A DNA stretch of 47,711 nt from positions 1-47,711 of the forward strand of contig CAYMPG010000014.1 of the NCBI GenBank assembly GCA_964392455.1. The letters run 5' to 3'. Position numbers and translations under genes: made by a program. The notes beneath the pieces are model-generated. The model had not been told where the DNA came from and searched no databases. It saw only the letters and a list, made by a program, of their open reading frames with translations. This document shows positions 8,468 through 16,912 of the stretch, in pieces. The stretch comes from SFEL01 sp964392455 (GTDB lineage Bacteria > Bacillota > Clostridia > Christensenellales > CAG-138). How positions within the stretch are numbered: position 1 is the stretch's first letter; each line of letters starts with the position of its first letter.

Positions 8468-10594
8468 TTATCCCTCCTGCTGTGGCTTTATCATGGTGAG
8501 GGCAATGCGCTTCTTCTTGTGATCTACCTCCACCACCCATACGGTAACTATATCTCCCGGCTTTAGCACCTGGGAGGGGTGGCGGATAAACCTGTCGCAT
8601 ATGCGGGAAATGTGTACCAGCCCATCCTGATGCACGCCAATGTCCACAAATGCGCCAAAGTCCACAAGATTTCGCACCGTGCCCGTAAGCTCCATGCCCG
8701 GCACAAGGTCCTTCATTTCCACAACGTCGCTCCTGAGCAGGGGCGGCGGCAGCTCCTCACGGGGGTCACGCCCCGGCTTTTGCAGCTCCTTTACTATATC
8801 CCTGAGAGTAGGCACGCCAATGCCGCAGCGCTGGGCTGCCTCCCCTTCGCCAAGCTGGCTTATCACGCCGGGCAGCGCCGCCACATCCCCGCCGCACAGC
8901 TTCAATAGCTCCTTCGCCCCCTTGTAGGATTCGGGATGCACTGCGGTATTGTCCAGCATTTCGCTGCTTTCCGGCACCCTTAAAAATCCGGCGCACTGCT
9001 CATATGCCTTGGGCCCCAGCTTTGGCACCTTCAGTAGCTCCTTTCTGCTATTGAAAGCGCCTGCCTCCTCCCGGTAGGCCACTATGTTCTTTGCTATGGT
9101 GCTGTTTATGCCGGAAACGTATCCCAGCAATGAGGGGGAGGCGGTATTAAGATCCACGCCCACGCTGTTTACGCAATCCTCCACCACGCCGCAAAGGGTC
9201 TCATCCAGCCGCTTCTGTGGCATATCGTGCTGATACTGGCCCACGCCTATGCTGCGGGGCTCTATCTTTACAAGCTCCGCAAGGGGGTCCTGCAGCCGCC
9301 TTGCTATGGATACTGCGCTCCTCAGGGATACGTCATACTCTGGAAATTCCTCTGCGCCCAGCTTTGATGCGGAATATACCGAGGCCCCTGCCTCGCTCAC
9401 TATAACGTACTTTACGTCTGTACCACGCACCGTATCCGCCGCAAATTTTTCCGTTTCCCTGCCGGCGGTGCCGTTGCCTATGGCAATTACGGATACGCCG
9501 TGCTTTTTTATAAGGCGGGTGACAGTTTCCTCAGCTTCCTTCACCCTGTTATGGGGCTGCACAGGGTATATTACTCCCGTGTCCAGCACCTTGCCCGTTT
9601 CATCCACCACCGCCACCTTGCAGCCGGTGCGGTAGCCCGGGTCAAGGCCCATGGTCACCTTGTTTTTCACAGGGGGCTGCATGAGCAGAGGCTTAAGGTT
9701 CACGGCAAACGTGGCTATGGCCTGCTCCGCCGCAGCGTCTGTAAGGGCAGAGCGCAGCTCCCTTGAAACCGAGGGGTATATGAGCCTTGTCCATGCATCA
9801 AGGGCTGCCGCCTCCACCTGCTTTGAGCAGGGGGTACTGCCCCGCACCACGCTCCCTGCAATAATATCCTCCGCCTGCTCATCGGGTATATTTACGGATA
9901 CCTTAAGGAAGCCCTCCTTTTCCCCCCGGTTTATTGCCAGCACCCTGTAGCCGGGTATGGTGGAAAGAGCCTCTGAAAAGTCCCCATAGGTTTCATATAC
10001 GCCCATGTCCTCCTTGGCAGCCTGGGAGGAAAGGGTGCCCCTGCGCTGGGCCAGGGCCTTTATCTCCCGGCGAATATCCGCCGAATCAGACAGCCGCTCT
10101 GCGATTATATCCCTTGCTCCGCCGAGGGCCTCCTGAATGGTATTTACGCCCTTTTCCGGGTTTACATACCTGGCTGCAAGCTGCTCCGGGTCCTGATTTT
10201 CCTGCATAAGCAGCTTTGCTGCAAGGGGGGTAAGCCCCCGCTCCTTTGCAATGGAGGCACGGGTAGTGCGCTTTTGCTTATATGGCCGGTAAAGGTCCTC
10301 CAGCTCTGCAAGGGTGGCTGCTGTATCTATCTTTTTCTCCAGCGCCTCGGTGAGCTTTTCCTGGGCGGCGATGGCGGTCTTTACCTCCTGCCGCCGCTGC
10401 TCCAGGCCCCTCAGGTAGGTGAGCCTGTCAGACAGCTTTCGTATCTGCTGATCGTCCATGCTGCCGGTAAGCTCCTTGCGGTAGCGGGCAATAAAGGGCA
10501 CTGTGCTGCCCCCATCCAGCAGCTCCACCACGTTTTTTACATGGGCTTCTGTTTCATTCAGCTCTGCTGCGAGCTGTGCTATTATGGTCTGCAT
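8468..10594 (-). CDS. tex: Tex-like S1 RNA-binding transcription accessory protein
   Basis: Cytosolic nucleic-acid-binding protein of 708 residues, slightly shorter than the usual 715-780. Domains in order: N-terminal helical Tex region with FIARYRKELTG (about 34-44), a YqgF/RNase-H-like domain beginning MGLDPGYRTGCK, helix-hairpin-helix repeats (VDLNTASPSLLGYVSGI) and a C-terminal S1 domain (GMELTGTVRNLVDFGAFVDIG). The family influences transcription and stress responses; its precise activity is not settled. The frame opens 63 codons further upstream, but the ATG at 10594 has AGGAG seven to eight bases upstream and matches the family start. It is monocistronic, divergent from the glycosyltransferase. 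Confidence 0.93.
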   Translation of the reverse strand: MQTIIAQLAAELNETEAHVKNVVELLDGGSTVPFIARYRKELTGSMDDQQIRKLSDRLTYLRGLEQRRQEVKTAIAAQEKLTEALEKKIDTAATLAELEDLYRPYKQKRTTRASIAKERGLTPLAAKLLMQENQDPEQLAARYVNPEKGVNTIQEALGGARDIIAERLSDSADIRREIKALAQRRGTLSSQAAKEDMGVYETYGDFSEALSTIPGYRVLAINRGEKEGFLKVSVNIPDEQAEDIIAGSVVRGSTPCSKQVEAAALDAWTRLIYPSVSRELRSALTDAAAEQAIATFAVNLKPLLMQPPVKNKVTMGLDPGYRTGCKVAVVDETGKVLDTGVIYPVQPHNRVKEAEETVTRLIKKHGVSVIAIGNGTAGRETEKFAADTVRGTDVKYVIVSEAGASVYSASKLGAEEFPEYDVSLRSAVSIARRLQDPLAELVKIEPRSIGVGQYQHDMPQKRLDETLCGVVEDCVNSVGVDLNTASPSLLGYVSGINSTIAKNIVAYREEAGAFNSRKELLKVPKLGPKAYEQCAGFLRVPESSEMLDNTAVHPESYKGAKELLKLCGGDVAALPGVISQLGEGEAAQRCGIGVPTLRDIVKELQKPGRDPREELPPPLLRSDVVEMKDLVPGMELTGTVRNLVDFGAFVDIGVHQDGLVHISRICDRFIRHPSQVLKPGDIVTVWVVEVDHKKKRIALTMIKPQQEG

Positions 10595-10625
10595 CCGTTT
10601 CTCCTGAATAAGTGTTTGTCCGGAT

Positions 10626-10631
10626 ATTATA
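10626..10631 (-). promoter_or_regulatory. Extended -10 promoter for tex
   Basis: On the minus strand the gap before tex contains TGGTATAAT, an extended -10 with perfect TATAAT at 10626-10631, about 31 nt before the start codon. No good -35 is seen at 17 bp. Confidence 0.5.
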
Positions 10632-10663
10632 CCACATTTTGCCCCTTCGCAAAAGCTGCACCG

Positions 10664-10692
10664 TTGGCAAGGCCGTCCATCCGTGGTAAACT
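10664..10692 (+). promoter_or_regulatory. Sigma-A-type promoter for the glycosyltransferase
   Basis: TTGGCA (10664-10669), a 17-bp spacer and TAAACT (10687-10692), about 50 bp before the ATG and divergent from the tex promoter. Confidence 0.4.
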
Positions 10693-10742
10693 CATACTTG
10701 CGGGTCATACCGACATTTTTTCTTTTAATTACAGGAGCAGCC

Positions 10743-11927
10743 ATGCGTATACTCAGCGTTTCCGCCCAAAAGCCCCATTCCACCGGCAGCGGCTATTATC
10801 TCACCGAGACCGTGCGCTGCTTTCATGCCATGGGCCATATTCAGGGTGTCGTTGCAGGCGTATACCCTGAGGATGCCGTATCCTTCCCTGAGGGGGTGGA
10901 GTTTTTCCCGGTGCATTTCCGCACCCCCGCCCTGCCCTTTGATATTCCCGGAATGTCCGACGAAATGCCATACCCCAGCACCCTTTATCGCTCCATGACG
11001 GAGGATATGGCCTCTGCCTTCCGGCAGGGCTTTGCCTCGGTGCTAAGGGCTGCCGTGGCCCGGCTGAAGCCTGATGTTATCATCTGCCATCATCTTTACC
11101 TTCTTACGGCAATAGTCCGGGAGCTTTTCCCGGATATTCCCCTGTGGGGCATATGCCATGGCACAGACCTGCGCCAGATGTATACCAATTCCTTCATGCA
11201 GCCCTATATAAAGCAGGGCATACAGGGGCTCAGCAGGGTCTGCTGCCTTCAGGATGCCCAGCGGCAGGCCATTGTGGATTGCTACGGCGTTTCCCCTGAG
11301 CGGATAAGGGTGGTTGGGGCAGGCTTTAATCCCTCCATATTTTACGACCGTCATACCCGCGCTCCCCACAATGAGCTCCGGCTGGTATTCGCCGGCAAAA
11401 TATCCGACAAAAAGGGCATTTACTGCCTTATAGATGCCCTCGCTTCATCAGGGCTCCCCCGGGGCAGCGTTACCTTAACAATGGCGGGAGGCTGGCCAAA
11501 TCCCAGGCAGTATTCCAGAGCTACCGCCGCAATTGCCGCCTCCGGGCAGGATATTTTCCTTACCGGCCCCCTGCCTCAGCAGGAGCTTGCAGAGGTATTT
11601 TCAGCGGGGGATGTATTTGTGCTGCCCTCCTTTTCAGAGGGGTTCCCATTGGTGCTTGCAGAGGCAATGGCCTGCGGCATGGGTGCAATTTGCACCGACC
11701 TTCCCGGCATACGCTCCCGCTTTGAGCAGCTCTGCCCCGGCTGCCCCATAGCCTTTGTGGCCCCGCCCGCCATGCTTGACCCCGACACCCCTGACCCTGC
11801 CAGGCTGGATGAATTCGTAGCCCGGCTAAGGTCTGCCATTCTCACCGCCCGCCGCCCGGATATCCCACCGGATCTTTCCGCCTTTACCTGGGAGGGGGTA
11901 TCCTCAAGGATACTTGGTCAAAGCTAA
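10743..11927 (+). CDS. Family 4 glycosyltransferase (GT-B fold)
   Basis: Predicted retaining glycosyltransferase of 394 residues that moves a sugar from a nucleotide donor to an unknown acceptor. The N-terminal Rossmann half carries HSTGSGYYL and the ICHGTDLRQMY acceptor-side segment. The C-terminal half begins LRLVFAGKISDKKGI, the donor-domain opening typical of GT4, and contains SFSEGFPLVLAEAMACG, the EX7E signature. No signal or membrane segment is apparent. The ATG at 10743 has AGGAG at 10733-10737 and removes 20 unlikely upstream codons. It stands alone, so neighbours give no clue to the product. Confidence 0.85.
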   Translation: MRILSVSAQKPHSTGSGYYLTETVRCFHAMGHIQGVVAGVYPEDAVSFPEGVEFFPVHFRTPALPFDIPGMSDEMPYPSTLYRSMTEDMASAFRQGFASVLRAAVARLKPDVIICHHLYLLTAIVRELFPDIPLWGICHGTDLRQMYTNSFMQPYIKQGIQGLSRVCCLQDAQRQAIVDCYGVSPERIRVVGAGFNPSIFYDRHTRAPHNELRLVFAGKISDKKGIYCLIDALASSGLPRGSVTLTMAGGWPNPRQYSRATAAIAASGQDIFLTGPLPQQELAEVFSAGDVFVLPSFSEGFPLVLAEAMACGMGAICTDLPGIRSRFEQLCPGCPIAFVAPPAMLDPDTPDPARLDEFVARLRSAILTARRPDIPPDLSAFTWEGVSSRILGQS

Positions 11928-11939
11928 GGCCATTCACAG

Positions 11940-11973
11940 GGCAGCTTACCCGCCGGGCAGGCTGCCTTTTTTT
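11940..11973 (+). terminator. Terminator of the glycosyltransferase gene
   Basis: GGCAGC at 11940-11945 pairs with GCTGCC at 11961-11966, with a CCCG/CGGG inner arm, then seven T. Confidence 0.75.
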
Positions 11974-12045
11974 GCCGGCCTGAGCCATAGCCCACTGCCA
12001 AAAGTATCATGCTGAAAAATCATAAAAAATCCCCTGCCGCCCCTA

Positions 12046-12075
12046 TTGAAATTCTCCATTGTGCAGGTATATAAT
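12046..12075 (+). promoter_or_regulatory. Sigma-A-type promoter for the first YitT gene
   Basis: TTGAAA (12046-12051), an 18-bp spacer and a perfect TATAAT (12070-12075), 38 bp before the ATG. Confidence 0.55.
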
Positions 12076-12113
12076 AGTCCCTGCTGCATTGATTTCAATA
12101 AGGAGGCCACGTC

Positions 12114-12992
12114 ATGTATAACAGCACTATGCGTACCGCAGCAGGGCGTATGCTCATCGCCACACTGGGCTGCGTAATAATGTCCGTAGGTATAAATGTA
12201 TTCACCACCCCCCTCAATCTTTATACCACAGGGCTCATGGGCTATTCTCAGCTCATCCGCTCCATTCTGGCTGAAGATTTCGGCATAGCCTTTGCCCATA
12301 TAGACCTTGCCGGTATACTGTATTACGTGCTGAGCCTTCCCATATTCATAATCACCTTCCGCTCACTTGGGAGAGATTTCTTTATCCGCACTGTAATATT
12401 TGCCCTGGTATTCTCCGCCACCACGGCGCTGGTGCCTGTGCCCTCCACCCCTATAATAGAAGACCCCCTCACCTGCGTGGTAGTAGGCGGCATATGCGTA
12501 GGCGCAGGAGATGCCATGGTGCTCACCTGCGGCTGCACCGTAGGCGGGCTGGATATGCTGGCGGTGCATATATCCAAAAAGACCGGCATGCAGGTAGGCA
12601 AGTTTACCATATTTGTAAATATACTGCTGTTCCTGTGCTGCTTCTTCAGGTATGACTTTGAGGTGGTGCTGTATTCCATCATCTACATGGTATTCGCCAC
12701 CCTTATCCTTGACCGTATGCATCAGCAGAATATCAACGTGCAGGCCCTTATCTTCACCAAGCGCACGGATGACATTATCCCCCGTGAGATAATGACCCAG
12801 CTTGGCCGCGGCGTTACCCGCTGGCAGGGCGAGGGCGCATACACCAATCAGGCAAGCTCCGTGCTGTGCACCTGCATCAATCGCTACGAAATGGAAAAGC
12901 TGGAGCGCATAATCAAGGGCGAAGACCCCCAGGCCTTCATCATCACCACCCACGGCGTCCGCATAAACGGCAACTTTGAGCACAAGGTCTGA
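12114..12992 (+). CDS. YitT family membrane protein (DUF161 plus DUF2179)
   Basis: A 292-residue protein with five to six hydrophobic segments in its first about 190 residues, including the family signature VLTCGCTVGGLDMLA, followed by a soluble DUF2179 domain (about 205-285) starting LIFTKRTDDI and ending AFIITTHGVRINGNF. The family is widespread in Firmicutes; its substrate is not established. The ATG at 12114 is preceded by AAGGAGG. It is monocistronic with its own promoter and terminator. A second YitT protein at 45129 is only distantly similar, with a different GG motif (KCGGTTGGSDIL). Confidence 0.88.
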   Translation: MYNSTMRTAAGRMLIATLGCVIMSVGINVFTTPLNLYTTGLMGYSQLIRSILAEDFGIAFAHIDLAGILYYVLSLPIFIITFRSLGRDFFIRTVIFALVFSATTALVPVPSTPIIEDPLTCVVVGGICVGAGDAMVLTCGCTVGGLDMLAVHISKKTGMQVGKFTIFVNILLFLCCFFRYDFEVVLYSIIYMVFATLILDRMHQQNINVQALIFTKRTDDIIPREIMTQLGRGVTRWQGEGAYTNQASSVLCTCINRYEMEKLERIIKGEDPQAFIITTHGVRINGNFEHKV

Positions 12993-13008
12993 TATTTCAG
13001 CTTCTATA

Positions 13009-13043
13009 AGTCCCCGGATGATACCCTCATCCGGGGCTTTTTT
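13009..13043 (+). terminator. Terminator of the first YitT gene
   Basis: Ten-base stem (13012-13021 with 13027-13036), loop TACCC, then C and six T. It lies 30 bp before the convergent spoIIE stop. Confidence 0.8.
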
Positions 13044-13072
13044 CGTTAAAACCCCATTTTTCGGCTTTCGCT

Positions 13073-14758
13073 CTACTGCCTTACTATCCCCACCATCACG
13101 CTCATGTCGTCGCTCCTTCCTCTGCCCATTGCCTGCATCAGCAGCGCCTTTGCCATTTCCCGGGGGTCGCTGCCCCTCAGGGAAGCTATGGCCCTTACCA
13201 TCCCCTCACCAAGGGCATCCGTAATGCCATCCGTTGCCATTATCACCGCATCCCCTGGGCTCAGCGGCAGCTCCTTTCTTGCAGGACATATGGCCTCCAC
13301 TATGCCCATGGGCAGGGTTTCCGCCCTCAGCTCAGTCACCTCCCCCCGGCGCAGTATGTATGTGGGCGGGGCCCCCAGCTTGAGAAATCTTGCAAGGCCG
13401 CTGTAATAATCAAAGGTCATGGCGTCCAGCGTGGCATACATATCGTATTCTCCCTTACAGATAAGGAGCCTGTTTACGCAATCCAGCGCATCCAGCTCCT
13501 TTACCCCTATGCTCATCAGGTCTCCCACCAGCGATATGGCAGCCCTGCTCTCCCACCTTGCAGGGGCGCCGCTGCCCATGCCGTCAGATAGCAGCATCAG
13601 CTTTCCTCCGCCTATTTCCCGGGCGGCCATGCTGTCCCCCGCCTCTTTGGAGCCCTCCTTTGGGCAGGAGGCCCCGCCGCACTCCATACGGTAGCGGCGG
13701 CTCTGCCCCTGGTCATCAGGTATTGCCGTCATGGCCTCGCTCATGCATCTAAGCTGCCGCCCTGCATACAGCTCTGCCTGGCTTTCGGGGCTATCCTCCA
13801 GCAGGGAGGATACTCTGTCCAGCACCTGGGCCGTGTCCCTCACTCTGCCCTCCATTCCTTTAAGCCGCCTTTTTGCTTCCTCCTCAGGGTCTATAAAGGC
13901 GGCAAGCTCCTCAATAAAGCCATGGGGCAGCATAATGCACAGCCCCGCCCCTATAGCTGCCTCCCCTATTGGGGCCACGCCGCAATCCCCATAGTAGCAG
14001 CACAGCCCCATCACCATAAAATACACCCCGCATATATATCCACGCCTGCCCATGCAGCAGGCGAAAAGTGCAGCTATCACCATGCAGCCCACCAGCGCTA
14101 TATCATACCCTGCCAGCACCAGCCCTGCCCCGGAGGCACCGGCCCCTGCCACTCCGTAGGCCCCTCCGCAGCAGCACAGCAGCGTTATCCCAAGGCCCGC
14201 TATTATTCCCCCCGGCGTGCCCTCTCCAAGGCTCAGCGCCCCGCCTCCGGCGCACAGTGCCCCAAGGGTTATCAATAGCCCTGTAAGCTCCCGCTGTCTC
14301 AGGGCACGTCCCAGCCGGAAGCGGGCTATGGCCCGCCCTGCCCTTACAAAGGCCGCCGAGAGCAGCAGCGCACCTGATACCTGTGCAAGGCCGGTCATGG
14401 CATCATACCAGGAGCCAAGGTAGAAAAACGGCACCGTCAGCGCCCCGCTCACCCCCAGCAGCAGGGTTTGCTCCCGCCCTCTTGTCCTGCCCCAGCCATT
14501 GCGTATAAGGCACAGCATGGTAAATATGGCCGTATGGCACAGGCCTGTCCATCTGCCTAGGAGCGCCGCCCCTGCCATTGCTCCAAGGGCCGGGCCCCAT
14601 CTTTTGCCAAGTATACGCCCTGCACAGGCGCTTGCAGGCCCCATGGGCGCAAGCTCCCATGTGCCCCCCATGCCCAGCACCAGCCCCATAAGGAAGCCTG
14701 CCGCCTCCTCCCTGCTTATTTCCCTTATCCTGCCGGCTATACGGCCCCTGAGCTCCAT
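13073..14758 (-). CDS. spoIIE: Stage II sporulation protein E, PP2C-type phosphatase
   Basis: Membrane phosphatase that in Bacillus dephosphorylates the anti-anti-sigma factor SpoIIAA to activate sigma-F in the forespore and helps place the polar septum. It has 561 residues: eight to ten membrane segments (about 20-285), a short linker (about 290-370) and a C-terminal PP2C domain (about 372-561). Metal-binding acidic positions are visible at D375 (GDS), D392 (LLSDGMGSG), D510 (ATDGITD) and D550-D551 (RSDDMSVMV). It is much shorter than the 827-residue Bacillus protein, mainly in the central regulatory part. The ATG at 14758 is chosen over 14785 because GGAGGG lies just before it. Confidence 0.92.
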   Translation of the reverse strand: MELRGRIAGRIREISREEAAGFLMGLVLGMGGTWELAPMGPASACAGRILGKRWGPALGAMAGAALLGRWTGLCHTAIFTMLCLIRNGWGRTRGREQTLLLGVSGALTVPFFYLGSWYDAMTGLAQVSGALLLSAAFVRAGRAIARFRLGRALRQRELTGLLITLGALCAGGGALSLGEGTPGGIIAGLGITLLCCCGGAYGVAGAGASGAGLVLAGYDIALVGCMVIAALFACCMGRRGYICGVYFMVMGLCCYYGDCGVAPIGEAAIGAGLCIMLPHGFIEELAAFIDPEEEAKRRLKGMEGRVRDTAQVLDRVSSLLEDSPESQAELYAGRQLRCMSEAMTAIPDDQGQSRRYRMECGGASCPKEGSKEAGDSMAAREIGGGKLMLLSDGMGSGAPARWESRAAISLVGDLMSIGVKELDALDCVNRLLICKGEYDMYATLDAMTFDYYSGLARFLKLGAPPTYILRRGEVTELRAETLPMGIVEAICPARKELPLSPGDAVIMATDGITDALGEGMVRAIASLRGSDPREMAKALLMQAMGRGRSDDMSVMVGIVRQ

Positions 14759-14789
14759 GCTTACCCTCCATGTATGCTTTGTCACAGCA

Positions 14790-14823
14790 AGTGTAGCAGA
14801 GGGGGCATATCATATGCTGTCGA
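14790..14823 (-). promoter_or_regulatory. Candidate Spo0A-dependent sigma-A promoter of spoIIE (22-bp spacer)
   Basis: On the minus strand TCGACA (14818-14823) and TACACT (14790-14795) are separated by 22 bp. The abnormal spacing is a hallmark of the Spo0A-activated spoIIE and spoIIG promoters of Bacillus. The -35 is embedded in a Spo0A-box-like TGTCGAT (plus strand 14818-14824). Predicted start near 14783, with the spoIIE ATG at 14758. Confidence 0.5.
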
Positions 14824-14847
14824 TGGAGGGGCGGGAGATGTGTCGAT
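14818..14847 (+). promoter_or_regulatory. Two Spo0A-box-like sites upstream of spoIIE
   Basis: TGTCGAT occurs at 14818-14824 and again at 14841-14847, 23 bp apart and in the same orientation. Each differs from the Spo0A box TGTCGAA by its last base. The first overlaps the -35 of the spoIIE promoter and the second lies just upstream, the layout expected of an activator. Confidence 0.45.
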
Positions 14848-14926
14848 TGGGCTGTTTTTCCGCAATATGGCCGACATAGGAAAAAATATAATTCCCTTTT
14901 TTTGAAAATCAATGTACTATAGTTCT

Positions 14927-15583
14927 ATGAAGGTAATTGAGGATCTGCAATTTAATGGGCTGCGTATCGCAGTGAATAAGCCCGGCTTCAGCTATGGACA
15001 CGACGCCCTGCTGCTGGCGGACTTTGCCCGCATCGGCCCACGGGATACCGTTCTTGACCTCGGCGCAGGCACCGGCATACTCTCCATTCTTTTAAACGGC
15101 CGCCATGGTGTTCCCTTTACCGCCGTGGAGATACAGCCGGATGCAGCCGCCCTTATGGAGGAATCCGTTGCCATGAATGGGCAATCCGGCATCACCGTGC
15201 TGTGTCATGACCTGCGTACCCTTCACCAGGTGCTGCCCCGGGAGAGCTTCACCTGCGCCGTGTGCAATCCGCCGTATTTTTCCGGCGGCACTCCCAGCAG
15301 CAACAGCGGGGTAAATATCAGCACCCATCAGCAGAGCTGCACCGTGGAGGATGTGGCAAAATGTGCAAAGCTCATGCTGAAAAATGGCGGCAGGCTGTGG
15401 ATGTGCTATCCTGCCTCCGGCGCAGCAGAGGCCATCACGGCCCTCAGCATCAATGGCATGGAGCCAAAGCGCATATGCCTTGCAGCGGGCAGCAAGGGCC
15501 CCTATCTTGCGCTTATCGAGGCGAAAAAGGGCGGCAAGCCCGGCCTTGTGTGGGAGGAAATGATAAAAAACTGTGAGCGATAA
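14927..15583 (+). CDS. tRNA1(Val) (adenine-N6)-methyltransferase-like protein (YfiC/YabB family)
   Basis: SAM-dependent Rossmann methyltransferase of 218 residues. Seen: SYGHDALLLADFA, the SAM motif LDLGAGTGILSI, VEIQPDAAALMEES, and the catalytic NPPYFSGG typical of N6-adenine enzymes of the TrmN6 group. It probably methylates adenine-37 of a tRNA. Two in-frame ATGs exist, at 14912 and 14927, and neither has a Shine-Dalgarno. The second is preferred because homology starts with MKVIEDLQFNG and a -10-like TACTAT ends six bases before it, suggesting a leaderless mRNA. It is divergent from spoIIE and its stop overlaps the start of rsmI. The same pair of neighbours is common in Firmicutes. Confidence 0.85.
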   Translation: MKVIEDLQFNGLRIAVNKPGFSYGHDALLLADFARIGPRDTVLDLGAGTGILSILLNGRHGVPFTAVEIQPDAAALMEESVAMNGQSGITVLCHDLRTLHQVLPRESFTCAVCNPPYFSGGTPSSNSGVNISTHQQSCTVEDVAKCAKLMLKNGGRLWMCYPASGAAEAITALSINGMEPKRICLAAGSKGPYLALIEAKKGGKPGLVWEEMIKNCER

Positions 15584-16412
15584 TAATATGGAAAATAAGC
15601 TTTACCTTTGCCCCACCCCCATAGGCAATATGGAGGATATTACCCTGCGTACTCTCCGGGTGCTCCGGGAGTGCGCCGCCGTGTACTGCGAGGATACCCG
15701 CAATACCGGCGCCCTTATGGCCCGGCTGGAAATATCCCGCCCCCTTATCTCCTGCCATGAGCATAACGAGCAGGCAAGGGCGGAGGAAATAGCCCGGCGT
15801 GTGCTGGATGGTGAAGCGGTGGCCTTTGTAAGCGATGCGGGTATGCCCGGCATATCAGACCCGGGTCAGCGGCTTGTGGCCCACTGCATAGAAAATAACG
15901 TTCCCTTCGAGGTGCTGCCCGGTGCCTCAGCCTCCCTTACCGCCCTTGTTACCAGCGGCCTGCCCTCCAGGGAGGCCTGCTTTGTGGGCTTTCTTCCCCG
16001 CAGCGGCAAGGAGCGCCGGGAGGCCATAGCCCGCCTTGCAAAGCACAGGGGCAGCCTTATAATTTACGAAAGCCCCCTGCGGGCCGCCGCCACTGCGGCA
16101 GAGCTTGCGGATGCCTGGGGAAACAGGCAGGCTGTGCTGCTGCGCGAGCTTACAAAGCTCTATCAGGAGGCGGTGCGCTCCACCCTTTCAGGCCTTGCAG
16201 AGGCCTATGCACAAAAGCCGCCAAAGGGCGAGGTGGTGCTGGTGGTGGCAGGGGCAGATGAGGATAAGGGCGATCAGGATCTTGAAGCCACCCTTACCCG
16301 GCTGCTTTCCCAGGGCGTCAGCGCAAAGGACGCCGCCAAGCAGGCCAGCGCCCTGCTGGATGTTTCCCGCAATGATGCCTACAAAATGGCGCTGGAGCTT
16401 ATGGGCAAATAG
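15573..16412 (+). CDS. rsmI: 16S rRNA (cytidine-2'-O)-methyltransferase RsmI
   Basis: Methylates the 2'-hydroxyl of C1402 of 16S rRNA in the decoding centre. It has 279 residues. Tetrapyrrole-methylase fold motifs are visible: LYLCPTPIGNMEDITLR at the N-terminus, CEDTRNTGALM, SDAGMPGISDPG, VLPGASASLTALV and GFLPRSGKERR. The listed GTG start at 15573 overlaps the preceding gene by 11 bases. An ATG at 15588 (MENKLYL) is equally plausible and closer to the homologous start. A GGAGGA at 15553-15558 is nearer the GTG. A strong terminator follows 20 bp after the stop. Confidence 0.93.
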   Translation: MSDNNMENKLYLCPTPIGNMEDITLRTLRVLRECAAVYCEDTRNTGALMARLEISRPLISCHEHNEQARAEEIARRVLDGEAVAFVSDAGMPGISDPGQRLVAHCIENNVPFEVLPGASASLTALVTSGLPSREACFVGFLPRSGKERREAIARLAKHRGSLIIYESPLRAAATAAELADAWGNRQAVLLRELTKLYQEAVRSTLSGLAEAYAQKPPKGEVVLVVAGADEDKGDQDLEATLTRLLSQGVSAKDAAKQASALLDVSRNDAYKMALELMGK

Positions 16413-16431
16413 CCCATCATATCAGTATTAA

Positions 16432-16458
16432 AAAAGGCCCATACTACATGGGCCTTTT
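16432..16458 (+). terminator. Terminator of the trmN-like/rsmI transcript
   Basis: Perfect 11-bp stem (16432-16442 with 16448-16458), loop ACTAC. It has the same GGCCCAT core as the terminator at 33000. Confidence 0.8.
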
Positions 16459-16866
16459 ATATTTCTGCTGCAAATACCCCACACACCCTGCCCTCCCTTC
16501 AGGCCGGGGCGATGATATCCTTCCCCGCCCCTCTGTCAAGCACAAAAGACGGCATATGCCATAGCAGTTTTCTATGGTTTAAGCTGCAAAAATCCCCGTG
16601 TGATATAAGCTCCATAAATGGAGCTGCCGTATGCAGTATGCAGCAGCACTGAATGGACAGTTGAGATTATGCAAATGTTGAAAAACCCGTTAGACAGGCC
16701 TTTCAGGGGGTATTCGGCAGGGTAAAATGTTGATAACTATGTTGAAAGTGTGGATAGATATTGAGAATATACGATGAATATTCTGAATAATTCCTCCATC
16801 GTCCCTCTTTTCCCTCCTGCAAAAACATAGGGCAGACGGCTTTTTTATGGGCAAATCACGCTTTTT
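16459..16866. other. Gene-poor gap of about 400 bp with DnaA-box-like cluster
   Basis: I see no credible gene. The region contains a small hairpin (AGCTCCATAAATGGAGCT, 16608-16625) and, at 16676-16757, four related 9-mers reading TGTTGA or TGTGGA on the plus strand: 16676, 16728, 16740 and 16749. Two of them, TGTTGATAA and TGTGGATAG, are one base from the complement of the DnaA box. The 3' half is AT-rich. Confidence 0.4.
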
Positions 16867-16896
16867 GTAATAAGCACAGCTTTTGGCACATATAGT
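16867..16896 (+). promoter_or_regulatory. Candidate sigma-E-type sporulation promoter for cwlD
   Basis: GTAATAAG (16867-16874), a 14-bp spacer and CATATAGT (16889-16896) fit the mother-cell sigma-E pattern (about GKMATATT, N14, CATACANT) at 6 of 8 and 7 of 8 positions. cwlD of Bacillus is known to be expressed from a sigma-E promoter. The start would lie about 10 nt before the ATG, leaving a very short leader. Confidence 0.45.
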
Positions 16897-16912
16897 CACA
16901 GGGGGTGATAAT

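Noticed and set aside
16413..16912. Replication origin
   Set aside because: Only four imperfect DnaA-like boxes, no dnaA, dnaN or AT-rich unwinding element beside them; kept as a weak finding only.
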